NCBI GenBank assembly: GCA_029204225.1
Contig: CM055098.1
Coordinates: 18,943,303-19,007,302 of the forward strand
From: Diphasiastrum complanatum
Lineage: Eukaryota > Streptophyta > Lycopodiopsida > Lycopodiales > Lycopodiaceae
Length of the DNA stretch: 64,000 nucleotides
Reading direction: 5' to 3'
Shown: piece after piece, positions 45,658 to 57,960 of the stretch
Layout: each line of letters opens with the position of its first letter
How positions within the stretch are numbered: the stretch's first letter is position 1
Translations under genes and position numbers: made by a program
Notes under the pieces: model-generated
What the model was told of the DNA's origin: nothing
Databases searched by the model: none
The model's input: only the letters and a program-made list of their open reading frames with translations

Positions 45658-45826
45658 CAAAGTAGGTCTCAAAATATTCATTTGTATTAGGATCAACATA
45701 TGGCTCATCCAGACCATACCATTGTCGTTGCTCAGATTGGGGTGGTATCTCATGCGCTGTCAAATTTACATGGGCCACTTGGTTGTTAGCTGGCCCTGGT
45801 GGAAGCTCCACAAGTGCCTTTGCTTG
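45658..45826 (-). pseudogene. Gag-like zinc-knuckle gene, upstream part (split by B2)
   Basis: Open minus-strand frame: AKALVELPPGPANNQVAHVN, TAHEIPPQSEQRQWYGLDEP, YVDPNTNEYFETYF. It joins in frame to AQPQCQGGRIYGC at 27855 when B2 and one target copy are removed. It ends upstream at the junction with a plus-strand D-family RNase H. Confidence 0.6.
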
Positions 45827-46185
45827 TGTGGAGGAGTTATCTTGGCTTTCCAAAAAGCAAAATACTATCTCTCTTTCATCAACCGAATCCGAGTACAAAG
45901 CTATAGCAATAACAACAAAGGAGATTCTATGGCTAAGAAGACTTTCATTCCATGCATTTATTGTGACAATCAAGTAGCCCAACAACTTGCCAACAATCCA
46001 ATCTTCCATGCTAGAACCAAGCACATCGAAATTGCACATCATTTTGTGAGGGAGAAAGTGCAAGCAAAGGAGATCAAGCTCATCCATGCCATCATCATCA
46101 TATTGTATTGCTAATATTTTGTGAAGTTCAGATTAGCACTTGGAGTTGTAGATAGATGCATGCTAGATTTAGCAAGCTAGATTTT
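45827..46185 (+). pseudogene. D-related copia RNase H fragment
   Basis: Shows LSWLSKKQNTISLSSTESEY, then QVAQQLANNPIFHARTKHIE and IAHHFVREKVQAKEIKL, ending FRLALGVVDRCMLDLA just before an LTR. Frameshifts near 45930 and 46110. It shows what the full D family encodes, since D itself lacks RNase H. Confidence 0.85.
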
Positions 46186-47023
46186 GAAAATAGTCAAAAT
46201 CTTGCTTGATCTAGGCAAAAATCATGTACATATTATCATTGCACATGTGTGGAGCATGTTTCCACGTGTGAAATCAATGTCATTTAGATTACTCATATAG
46301 TTTGTACATTCCATTCTATTTGAAAACTAGTGGCTAAAATGGCCAAAATCTAGTTTTTCAGTGATGCCACTTGGCATCTTTTTATTGGTAGTAAATGCTA
46401 TACCATGAGAGTGGGAGTGATCTCCCATGTCTAGAGGACTACTCACACGTGTGGACACATTAGTAGTATGCGAGTTTTCACTTGTAGAAGATATTTATCT
46501 AAGTTCCTATAAGTTAGGAAAATTGCCTAAAAACAAGGAGGTGGCTTAAAATTAGGAAATCATGGACCATGTGCAAGGTTGGATGTGATTAGTGGATCTA
46601 TTGGTGACTAGGCACTCTCACATGTGCCAGATCAGCTGAGTCAGTAGTAGCTCAAGCTCCCACACTTGTACATATAGAGCCACATTTGGCCATAATGATC
46701 AATGAAGTGAAATTTTGGTTTTGGAAGCATACGTTGAATTATTTCAATGCTACTCTTGATGTTTTGTGATTTCTAAGCATTCTAACTTGTTAATACTTCA
46801 TTCTCTATCTGTAGTCCATACAGGTCCAGGTCTTCACATGTGTGAAACCAGAAGGCCTTAGTTTTGATCATTGTTGATTGTTCTTGTTAGATTTCTTGAT
46901 GTAAAATTGATCTAAAGTGCAATAATCTTGTGTAGATTGGTAGATCAATTGAATCTAACACCCAATCTTTCTTGTGGATCTATTTGTGATCCATTCTTGG
47001 TCCTCATTTTCTGAATTTTGACA
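46186..47023 (+). repeat. D-family 3' LTR (diverged)
   Basis: 838 bp, TGAAAATAGTC...TTTTGACA, aligned with the D 5' LTR along its length at lower identity. Boxes at 46262 (CCACGTGTGAAA), 46443 (CTCACACGTGTGG) and 46832 (TTCACATGTGTGAA) are retained. Confidence 0.9.
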
Positions 47024-47732
47024 ATCCTATCCTCATCTTAGTAGCTTTTCTGGTTGGTTATTACATTGGTACCATGTGTAGGTCCAGTTGCTTGTCTAGT
47101 TTCATAAATCCATAGTATTTTTTATTATTTAATGTTTAGCATGTGAGGATTCAATAGCATGCATGAAGCCATAGCAAGTGAATACAAGAGGAGAGGAAAG
47201 AAACTGGCAACCTAGAGCCAAAAGCTTAGAATGGAGGAGGGCGTGTCCCTTCCTATATGAATAGGGGTAGAAAGCATGTGCATGCACCCATGCAACTCCC
47301 ATGTAGTCCATCTAAACATAGGTCACATATCCCATGCTATTCTAGTCATGTATATAGTCGTCACAAGCCATGCACTGCTCCACATGTCTCAATAGGAGTG
47401 TCTAGGTCCTCTCAAGGTTATTAGTTACAAACTAGCCTTGACATGGAATTAAATCGAGGCGTAACCAATAATCTCGAATACGGGAGGGCCGGTCCACCAT
47501 ATAAGGACTATTCCAAATCCTTAGTCGAATATGGTCATAACATCTTTCATTGTTGCCAATCAACATATCGATCACCAAAAGACATAATACACTGCTTTGT
47601 AACAATCGCCTATAGCTAGTAGGCTTATCACGGCCCTGAAGAAAAAAAATTTACTTGAAAAGTGTAAGCAATTTGCTTCCGTCTGTGGAGAAATATGCTG
47701 GTAGTCCAGCGTTGAATTTTGGAAAAAGCCCC
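47024..47732. other. Unassigned DNA including repeat R1b
   Basis: 47110-47542 aligns weakly with R1a (30950-31471): both end GRCATAACA or GTCATAACA and share CCTCWCAAGGNTATTA and GGCRTAACYAATA. Nothing recognised in 47543-47732 before the C2 LTR. Confidence 0.5.
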
Positions 47733-48717
47733 TAAAGAAACAGAAACAAAGCCTTGCTAGCTTTCAGTCCTTCACTTGACAAAGATGTTCGCAAACTCGA
47801 ACATCTGGAGACACAAAACACGAAGAGTTTCACAAACACGAAAGTCAACGGAGACGAAGACGAACGGTTCGCGAACACGAAAGATCCACAAACGAGATTC
47901 CTTTGCAGTCCAGCAAGAGAGAAAGACAGATGAGGTAAGCGAAACCAACGGTGGAAATGAAATCTGTTCTATCCTCACATTCCAAGGAGTACCACCAGAG
48001 AACATGCAAGTACCCAGAAGTACAGAGATCTGACCTGATGGCATGACGTCAGTAGATACTTCCTAGGTCATGGCTAATCTGCCACTCTTGTAATTCCCTG
48101 ATTAGTTGTAGATGTATAATCACTCTAATCTTAGATTTACATAGAGAGACCGTACTTACTGGATTATACTTGACACATATCAGAACAGGATACACAGAGT
48201 GTAACTAAGAGAAGAGACATTGAAGAAGTCTGATGCTAGTAAGCAATCAAGACGAACACAGACAGAAGCTCCACCCGTGCGAGAAGATAATTTTGTCCAG
48301 AATCAAAAGATCCAATTGTCCACTAGTGAAGCGAGAATACTACTCGTGAGAGAACCGTGCTTCTCTCACGCCAACGCACTGCGTGGATTTGCATGCAGTG
48401 CCCTGAATAAATCAGAGAAAATCAATATAGACTATTTTTCTGGTTGTGATTGATCTTATGCTATTTATTTTTCATATGTCTGAGTTTCCTTGTTCCCTTT
48501 GAATTCCGCCCCTTGGTTGAAATGAAGTCGAATGTTGTATTAATTTTATGAACGTAGATCAGTAGTAACTGACTACTCTCTGGAGGATTGTAGGAGTGTT
48601 TCAGTTGGTAGTGCCCAACCAACACTTTTGAACTCCATCCGAATCCCGAAAGAGAGTCGTGAATTTTTTTCTCACGATTCTCATCAGTCGTATCGGAGCA
48701 ACGCACGATTCTCGACA
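47733..48717 (+). repeat. C2 5' LTR
   Basis: About 985 bp, starting TAAAGAAACAG (TG changed to TA) and ending TCTCGACA. A primer site TGGTATCAGAGCC follows at 48719-48731 after one G. Confidence 0.9.
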
Positions 48718-48731
48718 GTGGTATCAGAGCC

Positions 48732-48914
48732 GATCTTTGTCATATTCTAACATAGCTGAGAAGCTAGCAGATCCAGGAGGCCAAGCATTCAGACAATCAA
48801 CAATCAACAAGAAAACAGACTTCAAGAAGCAATGGCTTCAATCAGTAGCATGTAGAACAAGATCTGCACTATACTTAATTCTTCAGGATCTAACTTTCTA
48901 GCCTGGGAAGTTAA
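48732..48914 (+). pseudogene. C2 leader and truncated gag start
   Basis: ATG at about 48834: MASISSM, stop, then SSGSNFLAWEVK with the Trp codon intact, unlike the C1-type copy. The frame is cut at 48914 where D-LTR sequence begins. Confidence 0.75.
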
Positions 48915-48978
48915 GATATGTACTACTCATAATGGTATTCACAAGATATGATCAAGTTAGCTTTTGCCAATTTTAACA
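48915..48978 (-). repeat. D LTR scrap joined to C LTR
   Basis: 64 bp matching the first 64 bp of the D LTR (36079-36142) in reverse orientation. It is followed by GATCAGTAGTAACTGACTAC of the C LTR, the same junction found at 36078/36079. Confidence 0.9.
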
Positions 48979-49150
48979 GATCAGTAGTAACTGACTACTC
49001 TCTGGAGGATTGTAGGGGTGTTTCAGCTGGCAGTGCCCAGTGAACGCATCTGAACTCCATCCGAATCTCAAAAGAGAGTCGCGAATGTTTCGTGAATTTT
49101 TTTCTCACAATTCTCATCAGTCGTATCGAAGCAACACACGACTCCCAACA
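48979..49150 (+). repeat. C LTR end (inner copy)
   Basis: The same 172-bp LTR end as C1 35907-36078, in inverted orientation, followed by primer site TGGTATTAGAGCC (49152-49164) with the same C-to-T change as C1. Confidence 0.9.
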
Positions 49151-49262
49151 GTGGTATTAGAGCCACCCTGTCATATTCTGACATAGCCGAGAAGCTAGCA
49201 GATCTAGGAGGCCAAGCATTCAGACAATCAACCATCAACAAGAAAACAGATTTCAAGAAGCA

Positions 49263-50923
49263 ATGGCATCAATCAGCAGCATGTAGAACAAGATCTTGCA
49301 CTATACTTAATTCTTCAGGATCTAACTTTCTTGCCTAGAAAGTTAAGACATTTTTGATACTCAAGGGTGAAGGACTCTTCCCCTGGGTGGATGGCACAGA
49401 AGAAATGCCTATGACAACAGGCAAGAAGCTACGCGAATGGAGGGAGAAAAATGACAAGGCAGTAGCCTTGCTATCATCTTCCATCGAAGATAGCCTTACA
49501 CTTGACCTGGCTATACTCTCCAAAGCTAAGGAGATGTGGGATGCACTGCTCACAAGATTTCAGACGAAATGAAGAAGTTAGATTATGATGGTGGAAAATC
49601 AGCTAACGAATCTGCAGTGGGATGAAAAAGACCTCACCTCTTTCGTGAGAAAGATGAAAGATCTGTTTCTATCACTACACAAATCAGGAGTAGAGAATGT
49701 AGTATCAGCTGAGAAGCAGCTCACATATCTGTTGAGAGCCTTACCCAGATCTTTCCGAACGACACAAACCCTGCTCGCGAAAGATCCTACCATGAACCTC
49801 GAAAAGGCGATTGTCAAGATTCGAGAGGAAGTCGAGGCCATAGAGCATCTTGATCACAAAGATGGTTCTAACCAGGCACTCTACGGCAACAGAGAACAAT
49901 CAAAGAAATAGTTCAAGCCTAAGAGGGAGTCGAATCATGGGTAGGATCATGACCAACAGGCAGAGGGGACCAGCAAAAGCAACTGGAAGACCAAAGGGAG
50001 GTCGAAACGACAAGATGTTGACAAGAAGACCTGCACGAGATGCAGAAGAGACGGGCATACAGTAGATACCTGCTAGCTCAATCCCAAGATTGAGTGTATC
50101 CATTGCCATAAGAAGGATCATGCAGCCATGGGTTGCCACCAGAACCCAAGAAACAAATCAGCACAGAACAGACAGGAGAACGATAATAGTTCTTCCTATG
50201 TCGAGGAGCCCGAGAGCTCGAAGATGGGCAAAGAAAGAACGAACAAAAATTGTTCGACCGCCTACATCTGTGAAGATGTGTGTGCAGTGTCAACGTTTGA
50301 CACACACAAGGTGATCTTGGATTCAGGAGCCACCTCGCACTTCATGACATCAAGACGAATAATGTTTTATTTCAGAAGTGCAGATCCCTCAAGATTCATA
50401 GTTCTTGGAGATGGATCCAGACATCAAGTGAACGGTATTGGTTCACTCTAGCTCAACACCAACGGCAGAGACAGACGACTCGAAGACGTTCTATTTGTGC
50501 CAACTCTGTAGCAAGAATAATAGATGCAGGGATGTGTGAGATGTTTTCTAATGAAGCCTGCAACGTGATTGATGCCAGCACCAACACTCTCATTACTCAA
50601 GACAGAAGGAAGGGCAACCTATATCATCTAAAGGTGCGCCTACCTTAAGATCAAATGCATCAGACCCATGACGACTCGCCAGACACTCTGTGGCACAGAA
50701 GACTCTGCCACATGAACTCAATGGCACTCTACAAGACAAGTCATCATGGAGTGATAACAGGGTCGACATCTTGAATGTAACCAGTTCGACCACCTGTGAT
50801 GCATGTTTGAAAGGCAAGATGTCACGCACACCATTCGTCAAAGACTCCTACAGAACGACAAAGATTCTTGAGCTGGTGCACTCTGACATCTGTGGTCCAT
50901 TCAACATGATCTCAGTGGGAGCT
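49263..50923 (+). pseudogene. Family C gag, protease and start of integrase (inverted copy of C1)
   Basis: Nearly identical to C1 in reverse orientation, including the TAG that replaces Trp in FLAWKVK. Capsid (LKGEGLFPWVDGTEEMPMTT, EMWDALLTRFQTK), further gag helices (FVRKMKDLFLSLHKSGVENV), zinc knuckles (CTRCRRDGHTVDTC and an altered second copy, CIHCHKKDHAAMGC), protease (VILDSGATSHFMTSR) and the start of integrase (MNSMALY) are read in several frames. It stops at CGPFNMISV, where element F sequence begins. Confidence 0.9.
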
Positions 50924-52602
50924 CCTTCTGTTTCTTGAAGCATTCACACTCCCAGTGGCCAAGTTTGTTGCAATACCTACAATTTCCAGGTTTATTTTGT
51001 CTGGAATAGCCGCGTCCTTGACCTCGGCCTTGATTCCAATTGCCTCAATTTGGGCCATCATTGGATTGTTCTTGAAATTGTTGGAATGATCCACGATTTA
51101 AGTTTCCACCTCTTGATTGGTGTCTTCCACGACCAAATCTACCACCACGTCCCCTGACTGCAAGAGCTTGATCAAATCCCTTGTTGCGATGACTCAAGTT
51201 CTCTTGACGTTGTTCTTCCTACAAAAGCAATCCACCTGACTCTTCATAGGTTGGAAGATTTTCCCGTGTGGCTATACTTGTCACAAACATCCGATGTGAC
51301 TCACTCAAACTATTCAATGTCAACTGCACGATCTCACGATCTTGTACTTGCTCTCCAACTGCTGCTAATTGGTCACGAATCTCTTTGATCTTCAATAGGT
51401 GATCAGCAACAGTTGCACCATCATCCATCCGCAATGTGTGCAGCTTCGTCTTCAAAAAATAGCACTCGAGATGTGTTTTTGGTCTCAAATAATGCCTTCA
51501 ACGTATCCCATGCTTCTTTTGGTCCTTCTGAATCCGAAATGTAGGGAATAATTGCATCTCTAACTGATAAGTTGATGACACTCTGTGCTTTTCGTTTTCT
51601 CCTGTTAAATGCCCATTGATCTTCTTCAATCAATGGCCTTTTCTCTTCACTTGTCACGATCTCCCATAGCTCCTTTTCCATCAAAATGTTCTTCAGTTTG
51701 AATTTCCAAACTGCATAGTTGCCAGCTCCTTCCAATTTGCTTGACTCATTGAGGACACTCTCGCTTAGAGTTGCCATTACTGGATAGACAAGTCCGGATC
51801 ACAAAAATGGCTCAGTCTGAGCACACAACTTAGTCTCCATATTTTATCACGCCACGGAACTGTATAATAATTCTTTTTTCAGTTATACACTTGATATCAG
51901 AATGGAGCGCGGAAGTACGACTGCTCAGGATCCTCTTTAACTTGTACGCGTGGATCCGATATTGGAACATGCGATATTGGACTGGAACGCGGATGTACAA
52001 CTACTAAGAATTCTCTTTAGCTCGTGCACTTGGATCCGATATCAGTACGGACATGCAATATCGGACTGGAGCGCAGATGTACGACTGCTCAGGTTTCTTT
52101 TCAGCTAGCGCGCTTGGATCCGATATTGGTACGAATATAAAAAGAGAGAATGTAAGAACTTTCAGAGAGAATATTCTAGATTCCCTACTTCGACGCAGCG
52201 GCTACACCGCCTCCTCTTTGCTTAGATTTTGAAATGAGTGACCGTTCAAACAGACAGATATCATTAATGTGAAAGGTATGAAGCCTCAAAACTCTAAATG
52301 GTAGTACTAGACTATCTGGTGTGATTTGCAGTACCGCAAACAAAAACTTTTCTCGCTCAACAAATTTTCAATCTGTCTGATGTTGCCCTGGCCTTTCCGA
52401 TGCCTTTGGGATTGTGTCTTCATTCCCCACTAATAACTGTGAGCTCCAAAACCTGCAAAATACATCAAGAAGAGTTTCTTCCAGCCGTTTTTGTCTCTCC
52501 AAACTTTCACCTCATGTTAAGGACTTTCTCACTTCATTGTGGAGCCTATGACAAGCTATATTCACTGATCAGGCACGCAGGACTATCGTAGCTCTGATAC
52601 CA
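50924..52602 (-). pseudogene. Copia element F: gag and leader
   Basis: Minus strand. ATG 51777 opens MATLSESVLNESSKLEGAGN with YAVWKFKLKNILMEKELWEI, a UBN2 gag of a family unlike A-D. A frameshift near 51450 is followed by TLRMDDGATVADHLLKIKEI and SLSESHRMFVTSI. The zinc knuckle CRYCNKLGHWECEC sits near 50950-51000 in another frame. Primer site at 52591-52602 (TGGTATCAGAGC). Protease, integrase and RT are missing. Confidence 0.85.
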
Positions 52603-52850
52603 TGTCAACAATCAGAAATGCAACATCAAGCATTCACCATAAACATCCACCAAGTAGGGAGACGGAAGAAGAACACACAATATCACTCTATCACACTAAC
52701 TTCATATTGAATATAAAATGTACATATAAACCATGAACCCTGATAGAGAGAAAACCTACGAATAGACTAATAGACTAGCCTACGGCTAATTACAGCTGTC
52801 AACATTAATGTACACGTAAACAGTAACAATGAAGTTTATCATTGATTTCT
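52603..52850 (-). repeat. F 5' LTR (end uncertain)
   Basis: Starts TGTCAACAATCAG beside the primer site. Possible ends are 52804 (TGTCAACA) or about 52850 (TTCTAGCA), so it is a short LTR of 200-250 bp. Confidence 0.55.
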
Positions 52851-53479
52851 AGCAATTGCTTATGCAGTATTCAAGATGAGCCAATTCTGCACGAATCCAG
52901 ACTCGACACATTGGAAGATTGCAAAACAAATTTTGCAATATCTTCAATTAACGAGGGATTATGGCTTGTGTTATTGTTGTGGTGCAGGTCTGAGGATACT
53001 TTCCTACAGCGATGCTAGCTAGGCATCTCTCAGGGACGACTGTAAAAGCGTCTCAGAAGGATGCATCATCGCATCAGGAGCAGCAGTTCTCTGGGTCAGC
53101 AAGAAGCATACCATTGTAGCCCAGTCGTCCTACGAAGTAGAGTACGTAGCAGCAGCGAAGATGGCCAACGAAATAATTTTTCTAAGGCAATTCCTGGACG
53201 AATTGGGCGAAACAAGGAACGAGCCATTGGCCTTGTAGATGGACAACACCTCTGCGATACCCCTTATGAAAGATCATGTGTTCCACTGAAGAACAAGGCA
53301 CATTGTGATCAAGTATCACTTGATCAGGGATCTGATTGAAAGGAAGATGATGCAGACCACCTTCATAGGAACGAAAGATATGGTTGCTGACATCTTCACT
53401 AAAGCTCTGGACAAAGGGCTCTTTGAGAGGCAAAGGAGCAGTCTCGGGATCATAAAGCTACCATGCTTTGAGAGGGAGC
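52851..53479 (+). pseudogene. C2 RT end and RNase H
   Basis: Begins in AYAVFKMSQFCTNPDSTHWK, then LQYLQLTRDYGLCY, LSYSDAS and a stop, VSKKHTIVAQSSYEVEYVAA, ANEIIFLRQFLDELGE, RTRHIVIKYHLIRDLIERK and VADIFTKALDKGLFERQRSS. Contains in-frame stops and frameshifts. The polypurine tract GAGAGGGAGC (53470-53479) precedes the 3' LTR. Confidence 0.9.
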
Positions 53480-54441
53480 TGAAGAAACAAAGTGTTTCTG
53501 ATTACAAAGCCTTGCTAGCTTTCAGTCCTTCACTTGACGAAGATGTTCGCGAACTCAAACATCTAGAGACACGAAACACGAAGAGTTTCACGAACACAAA
53601 AGTCAACAGAGACAAAGACGAACGGTTCGCGAACACAAAGGATCCACAAATGAGATTCCTTTGCGGTCCAGCAAGAGAGAAAGGCAGACAAGGTAAGTGA
53701 AACCAACAGTGGAAACGAAACTCGTTCTGTCCTCGTGCTCCAAGGAGTACCACCAAAGATCACGCAAGTACCCAGAAGTACAGAGATCTGACCTGATGGA
53801 ATGACGTCAGTAGATACTTCCTAGATCGTGGCTAATCTGCCACTCTTGTTATTCCCTAATTAGTTGTAGATGTATAATCACTCTACATAGAGAGACCGTA
53901 CTTACTGGATTATACTTGACACATATCAGAACAGGATACACAAAGTGTAACTAAGAGAAGAGACACTGAAGAAGTCTGATGCTAGTAAGCAATCAAGACG
54001 AACACAGACAGAAGCTCCACCTGCGTGCGAGAAGATAATTTTGTCTAGGATCAGAAGATCCAATTGTCCGCTAGTGAAGCGAGACTACTACTCGTGAGAG
54101 AACCGTGCTTCTCTCACGCCAACGCACTACGTGGATTCGCATGTTTGTCTGATCTTGGATGTCGAATGCTTATGTTGTTTATTTTTCATATGTCTGAGTT
54201 TTCTTGTTCCCTTTGAATTCTGCACCTTGGTTGAAATGAAGTCAAATGTTGTATTAATTTATGAACGTAGATCAGTGGTAAATGACTACTCTCTGGAGGA
54301 TTGTAGGAGTGTTTCAGCTGGCAGTGCCCAGCGAACGCATCTGAACTCCATCCGAATCTCGAAAGAGAGTTGCGAATGTTTAGTGAATTTTCTTCTCACG
54401 ATTCTCATCAGTCGTATCGGAGCAACGCACGATTCTCAACA
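53480..54441 (+). repeat. C2 3' LTR
   Basis: 962 bp, TGAAGAAACAAAG...TTCTCAACA, aligned with the C2 5' LTR and, inverted, with C1. Confidence 0.95.
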
Positions 54442-55000
<559 letters not shown>

Positions 55001-56870
55001 TTATTTGTATTTAAGTACCGGAAAATACCTATTGCTTAGAATTTTGTTTATAATGACATAAAGTCTATTTAAGAGTTCATTCATTTGAAATGCATTAACA
55101 AGCGTACGTATTTCAATCAGAAGTGTATCTTTGTTCGTGCCATAGTACATAGTAGCAATGAATCAAGAAATAACAACCTTATATGAGTTAAAGATAGGTC
55201 GGTTGGATGCAAGATGGAGATATTGTAGGAAAGGAAAGGGCAGCTCCCTTCTTTTGTCAGACTTGGCCATATGAAATGTCCCATTCTTAGGGTGAAATAC
55301 AGTAGTGATGTTTAGGAAATTCACAGTATTGTCCTCAGTGTTTTTGTTTTTAATTTCTAGATATTCCAACGGATAGATCCAATACAAGTTACCTTTCACC
55401 CTAGGCTGATTTTTGTCCAAGAATAGTAATGCATCAGGGTTGGTGATGAAACAAATGTCATCAATGTAATGAAAATTAAATCTAAAGAATTTTATAGTCT
55501 CCAATTTGCCAAGCCCACAGGTAAGATACCAGTTACACTGAGAGGGGGAGCAAGAAAAGCCCATAGGAATGCCACTGTCTCCAAGTTTTGTCACCTAATT
55601 TGATAATACAATTCTCTATCGATAAGTCATTCCATACACATGATTATTCTTTGTCAATAATATTCCATTTCTCTTTCTTTTTTTGTTCCCATGACCATAT
55701 AAATTCCTAAGCTTGAGGTCTCCATTTGTATGCAATAGCATTTTTCTTAGAATTTGAATGCATAAGAAATAAGTTTACACATAGTCGTTTCTAGCCCATC
55801 TAGACCATTAAGTGGAATGTTTTCATAGCATTTGACAATATCTGTTACCCACATAGAGGTAATATTATCATGTTTATTGAGATAGAGTTTCGTAGAGGAT
55901 TCACATTGCCATAATAGATAGTATCTACATTTAGGATTCTCTGGTAAGAGGTTGTCTTAAGGCCTGCTCCATGATGAGAGGAGACAACATACCAAGAGCT
56001 CCTGTGAGCCCCAACTTAGAGAAGCATTGGTATTCCATCGAAAAGTGTTCTTATGAGCTTTGAATGTGCATAACAAAAAGGGTAAAGTTTCATTCCCAAG
56101 AAGGTATTTAGATAAGACAATAGAAGAAGTCATTTTTACGGCTTCTATTGATTTCTCCACCATATTTTTATATGTATCAGGAAATGGAGCAAAGACAAGG
56201 CCTGACGGCCTTTCAAGTGCTAGCTTTCTAACAAGGTATATACATACAAAACAAGGGTTATGATGTGCTTTATCAACTTTATTAATATAAAGATGTGAAG
56301 TAAGACAATCTCTTTCATTACTAACATCCTTCATTTGTGAGTAGCTAGTTGCTATCTTTTTACATAGACTAGCATGTTCTGAATAGTCTCTTCATTTACA
56401 TCTTGATAGGAAGGTAGTAGTTTGGCTAGCTTAAACCATTCATAAAATAATTTTGAGGCAACTTCGTTGATGTTAACAATCCGGTTTAGTCCTTTGCTAA
56501 GATCTTTTCTTAAAGCGTTATTACTTATAATTTTAAATCCATCAAAACCACATGTCCAAAGATTTCATATACAATTTTTTTTAATCGTTTGCTGGTAGAA
56601 CAATAGCAAGGTGTAATACTTTTAGTATTGAAGTCACAAAAAACCTCATTAGATTTATATCATTCTTTTTTTATATGAGAATAATACGTCCAACAAACGA
56701 CAATACTTTCAAAGAAGTCATCAATAAGACCAAAAGTATTGACATTGATACTCTCAAACACTCGGTTACAATAGCATAGATGAAAAAAAATCTTTTTCGT
56801 AACCAATTGCACTCATTTTGCCACCGTGAGCACTAGTATTTTAGATTTTCAAAATACTGATATGAAATCT
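55001..56870 (-). mobile_element. Penelope-like element relic (reverse transcriptase)
   Basis: Minus-strand reading blocks in RT order with frameshifts. 56552-56352: CGFDGFKIISNNALRKDLSK then GLNRIVNINE, like the N-terminal GLNHI region of ancient PLE clades. 56334-55957: NPCFVCIYLVRKLA and LPFLLCTFKAHKNTFRWNTN. 55948-55748: MWVTDIVKCYENIPLNGLDG, the first catalytic Asp region. 55594-55163: SGIPMGFSCSPSQCN, FHYIDDICFITNPD (catalytic YxDD), WIYPLEYLEIKN and DKRRELPFPFLQYLHLASNR. Past one TGA, YYGTNKDTLLIEIRTL and NKILSNRYFP run to the stop at 55001. No GIY-YIG endonuclease domain was found on either side. The motif order and IYP/DKR signatures separate it from copia, gypsy and LINE RTs. It is old and inactive. 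Confidence 0.75.
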
Positions 56871-57960
56871 CAACTCATTGAGTAAATCGGGACTTGCCAA
56901 ATATAATTAAAAATGAGCACATTTTCTTATTATCGACTAATAATAATTAAGTATCTATTTATGACCCATCAATCACAAATTCTTATGATTCGTCAATCAT
57001 AACTCATTGGAATCTCCAGCCATACTTAATCATTAAAGGATACTGGAGTACACACTCAAAAACTGACCACAACTTTTAATTGTGGTAAGATTTTCGGACA
57101 ATTCTTTTCTGAACTAACTGCAATTTTCACCAAATGGTTACTTACTATTACATAGCTAGTTAATCCTTAGGCCACCAACTCTCATGCAAACCTAGATCAA
57201 TTAGAGACATGGGCCCACAACCATTGCATGAAAAAACCAATCCCATCCCCAAAACTAAAGGCTTCTCTCCTCACAAATGGCTTAAAAGAATAACCCTAGC
57301 CAAGAGTTCAAAGTAGAGAAAGAAGATGAGGTCACGCTCCAATATTACAACCGCCACCTCTACTACTCAGCCTCCTCCCACCCATCAACCATCGCTAAAA
57401 AAAAATAGCTTACCTGCCATTGCTTGTTGTGTTTCAACTTCACGGCCTCCCTCGCTGGAAACGACCTACTTTCACACAGTTGCCATTGTTGTCACACTGA
57501 GTTGCATCTGCCTCCAATGCTGCTACAATAGGGTTGTGACTAATCCATCTACGACCTTTAAGCCCATCGAATCAGCCTCGCTCATCTTCTGTCAGCTACA
57601 AACCCCAGACAATCTACTCATCAACGGGCAAAAAACAGCTACCTAGCAATCTTTTTGCAGCGAATCAGAACTTCTGAAATCTCAAAAATCATCATCCCTA
57701 CACAGAAAACAAGCATCATTGTGGGTGGAGGAGGGGAGTGAGCCATTGAGACACAACCAATCCAATCAACATCCTTCTATTCTAGTTTGCAAAAACTAGA
57801 ATTTCAGAGAATGTGAGATAAAAAAACTGAGTTTTCATGAAGGTTTTCGTGCATGTTTAAATCTATGGTTCCCCTTGCCAGATTGTTCTTCTATTGGGTT
57901 ATTCACTCCATGCATTCTCCATAACTTCACGGGTTCTAAAAAAACAAGATAAAGGCCAAA
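56871..57960. other. Intergenic DNA, no gene recognised
   Basis: AT-rich; a plus-strand frame at 57326-57646 is Ser/Thr/Pro-rich without a domain. Confidence 0.5.

Larger units (their letters stand above)
47733..54441 (+). mobile_element. Composite copia element C2
   Basis: Outer LTRs 47733-48717 and 53480-54441 are flanked by GCCCC (47728-47732) and ACCCC (54442-54446), a 4-of-5 target duplication. The interior is a patchwork: own leader and gag start (to 48914), a D-LTR scrap, a second C LTR end with leader, gag and protease (48979-50923), a copia F fragment (50924-about 52850) and C RNase H (to 53479). Confidence 0.8.

Noticed and set aside
57326-57646. 106-codon Ser/Thr-rich plus-strand frame as a host gene
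   Set aside because: No recognisable domain and biased composition; no supporting splice or promoter signal.
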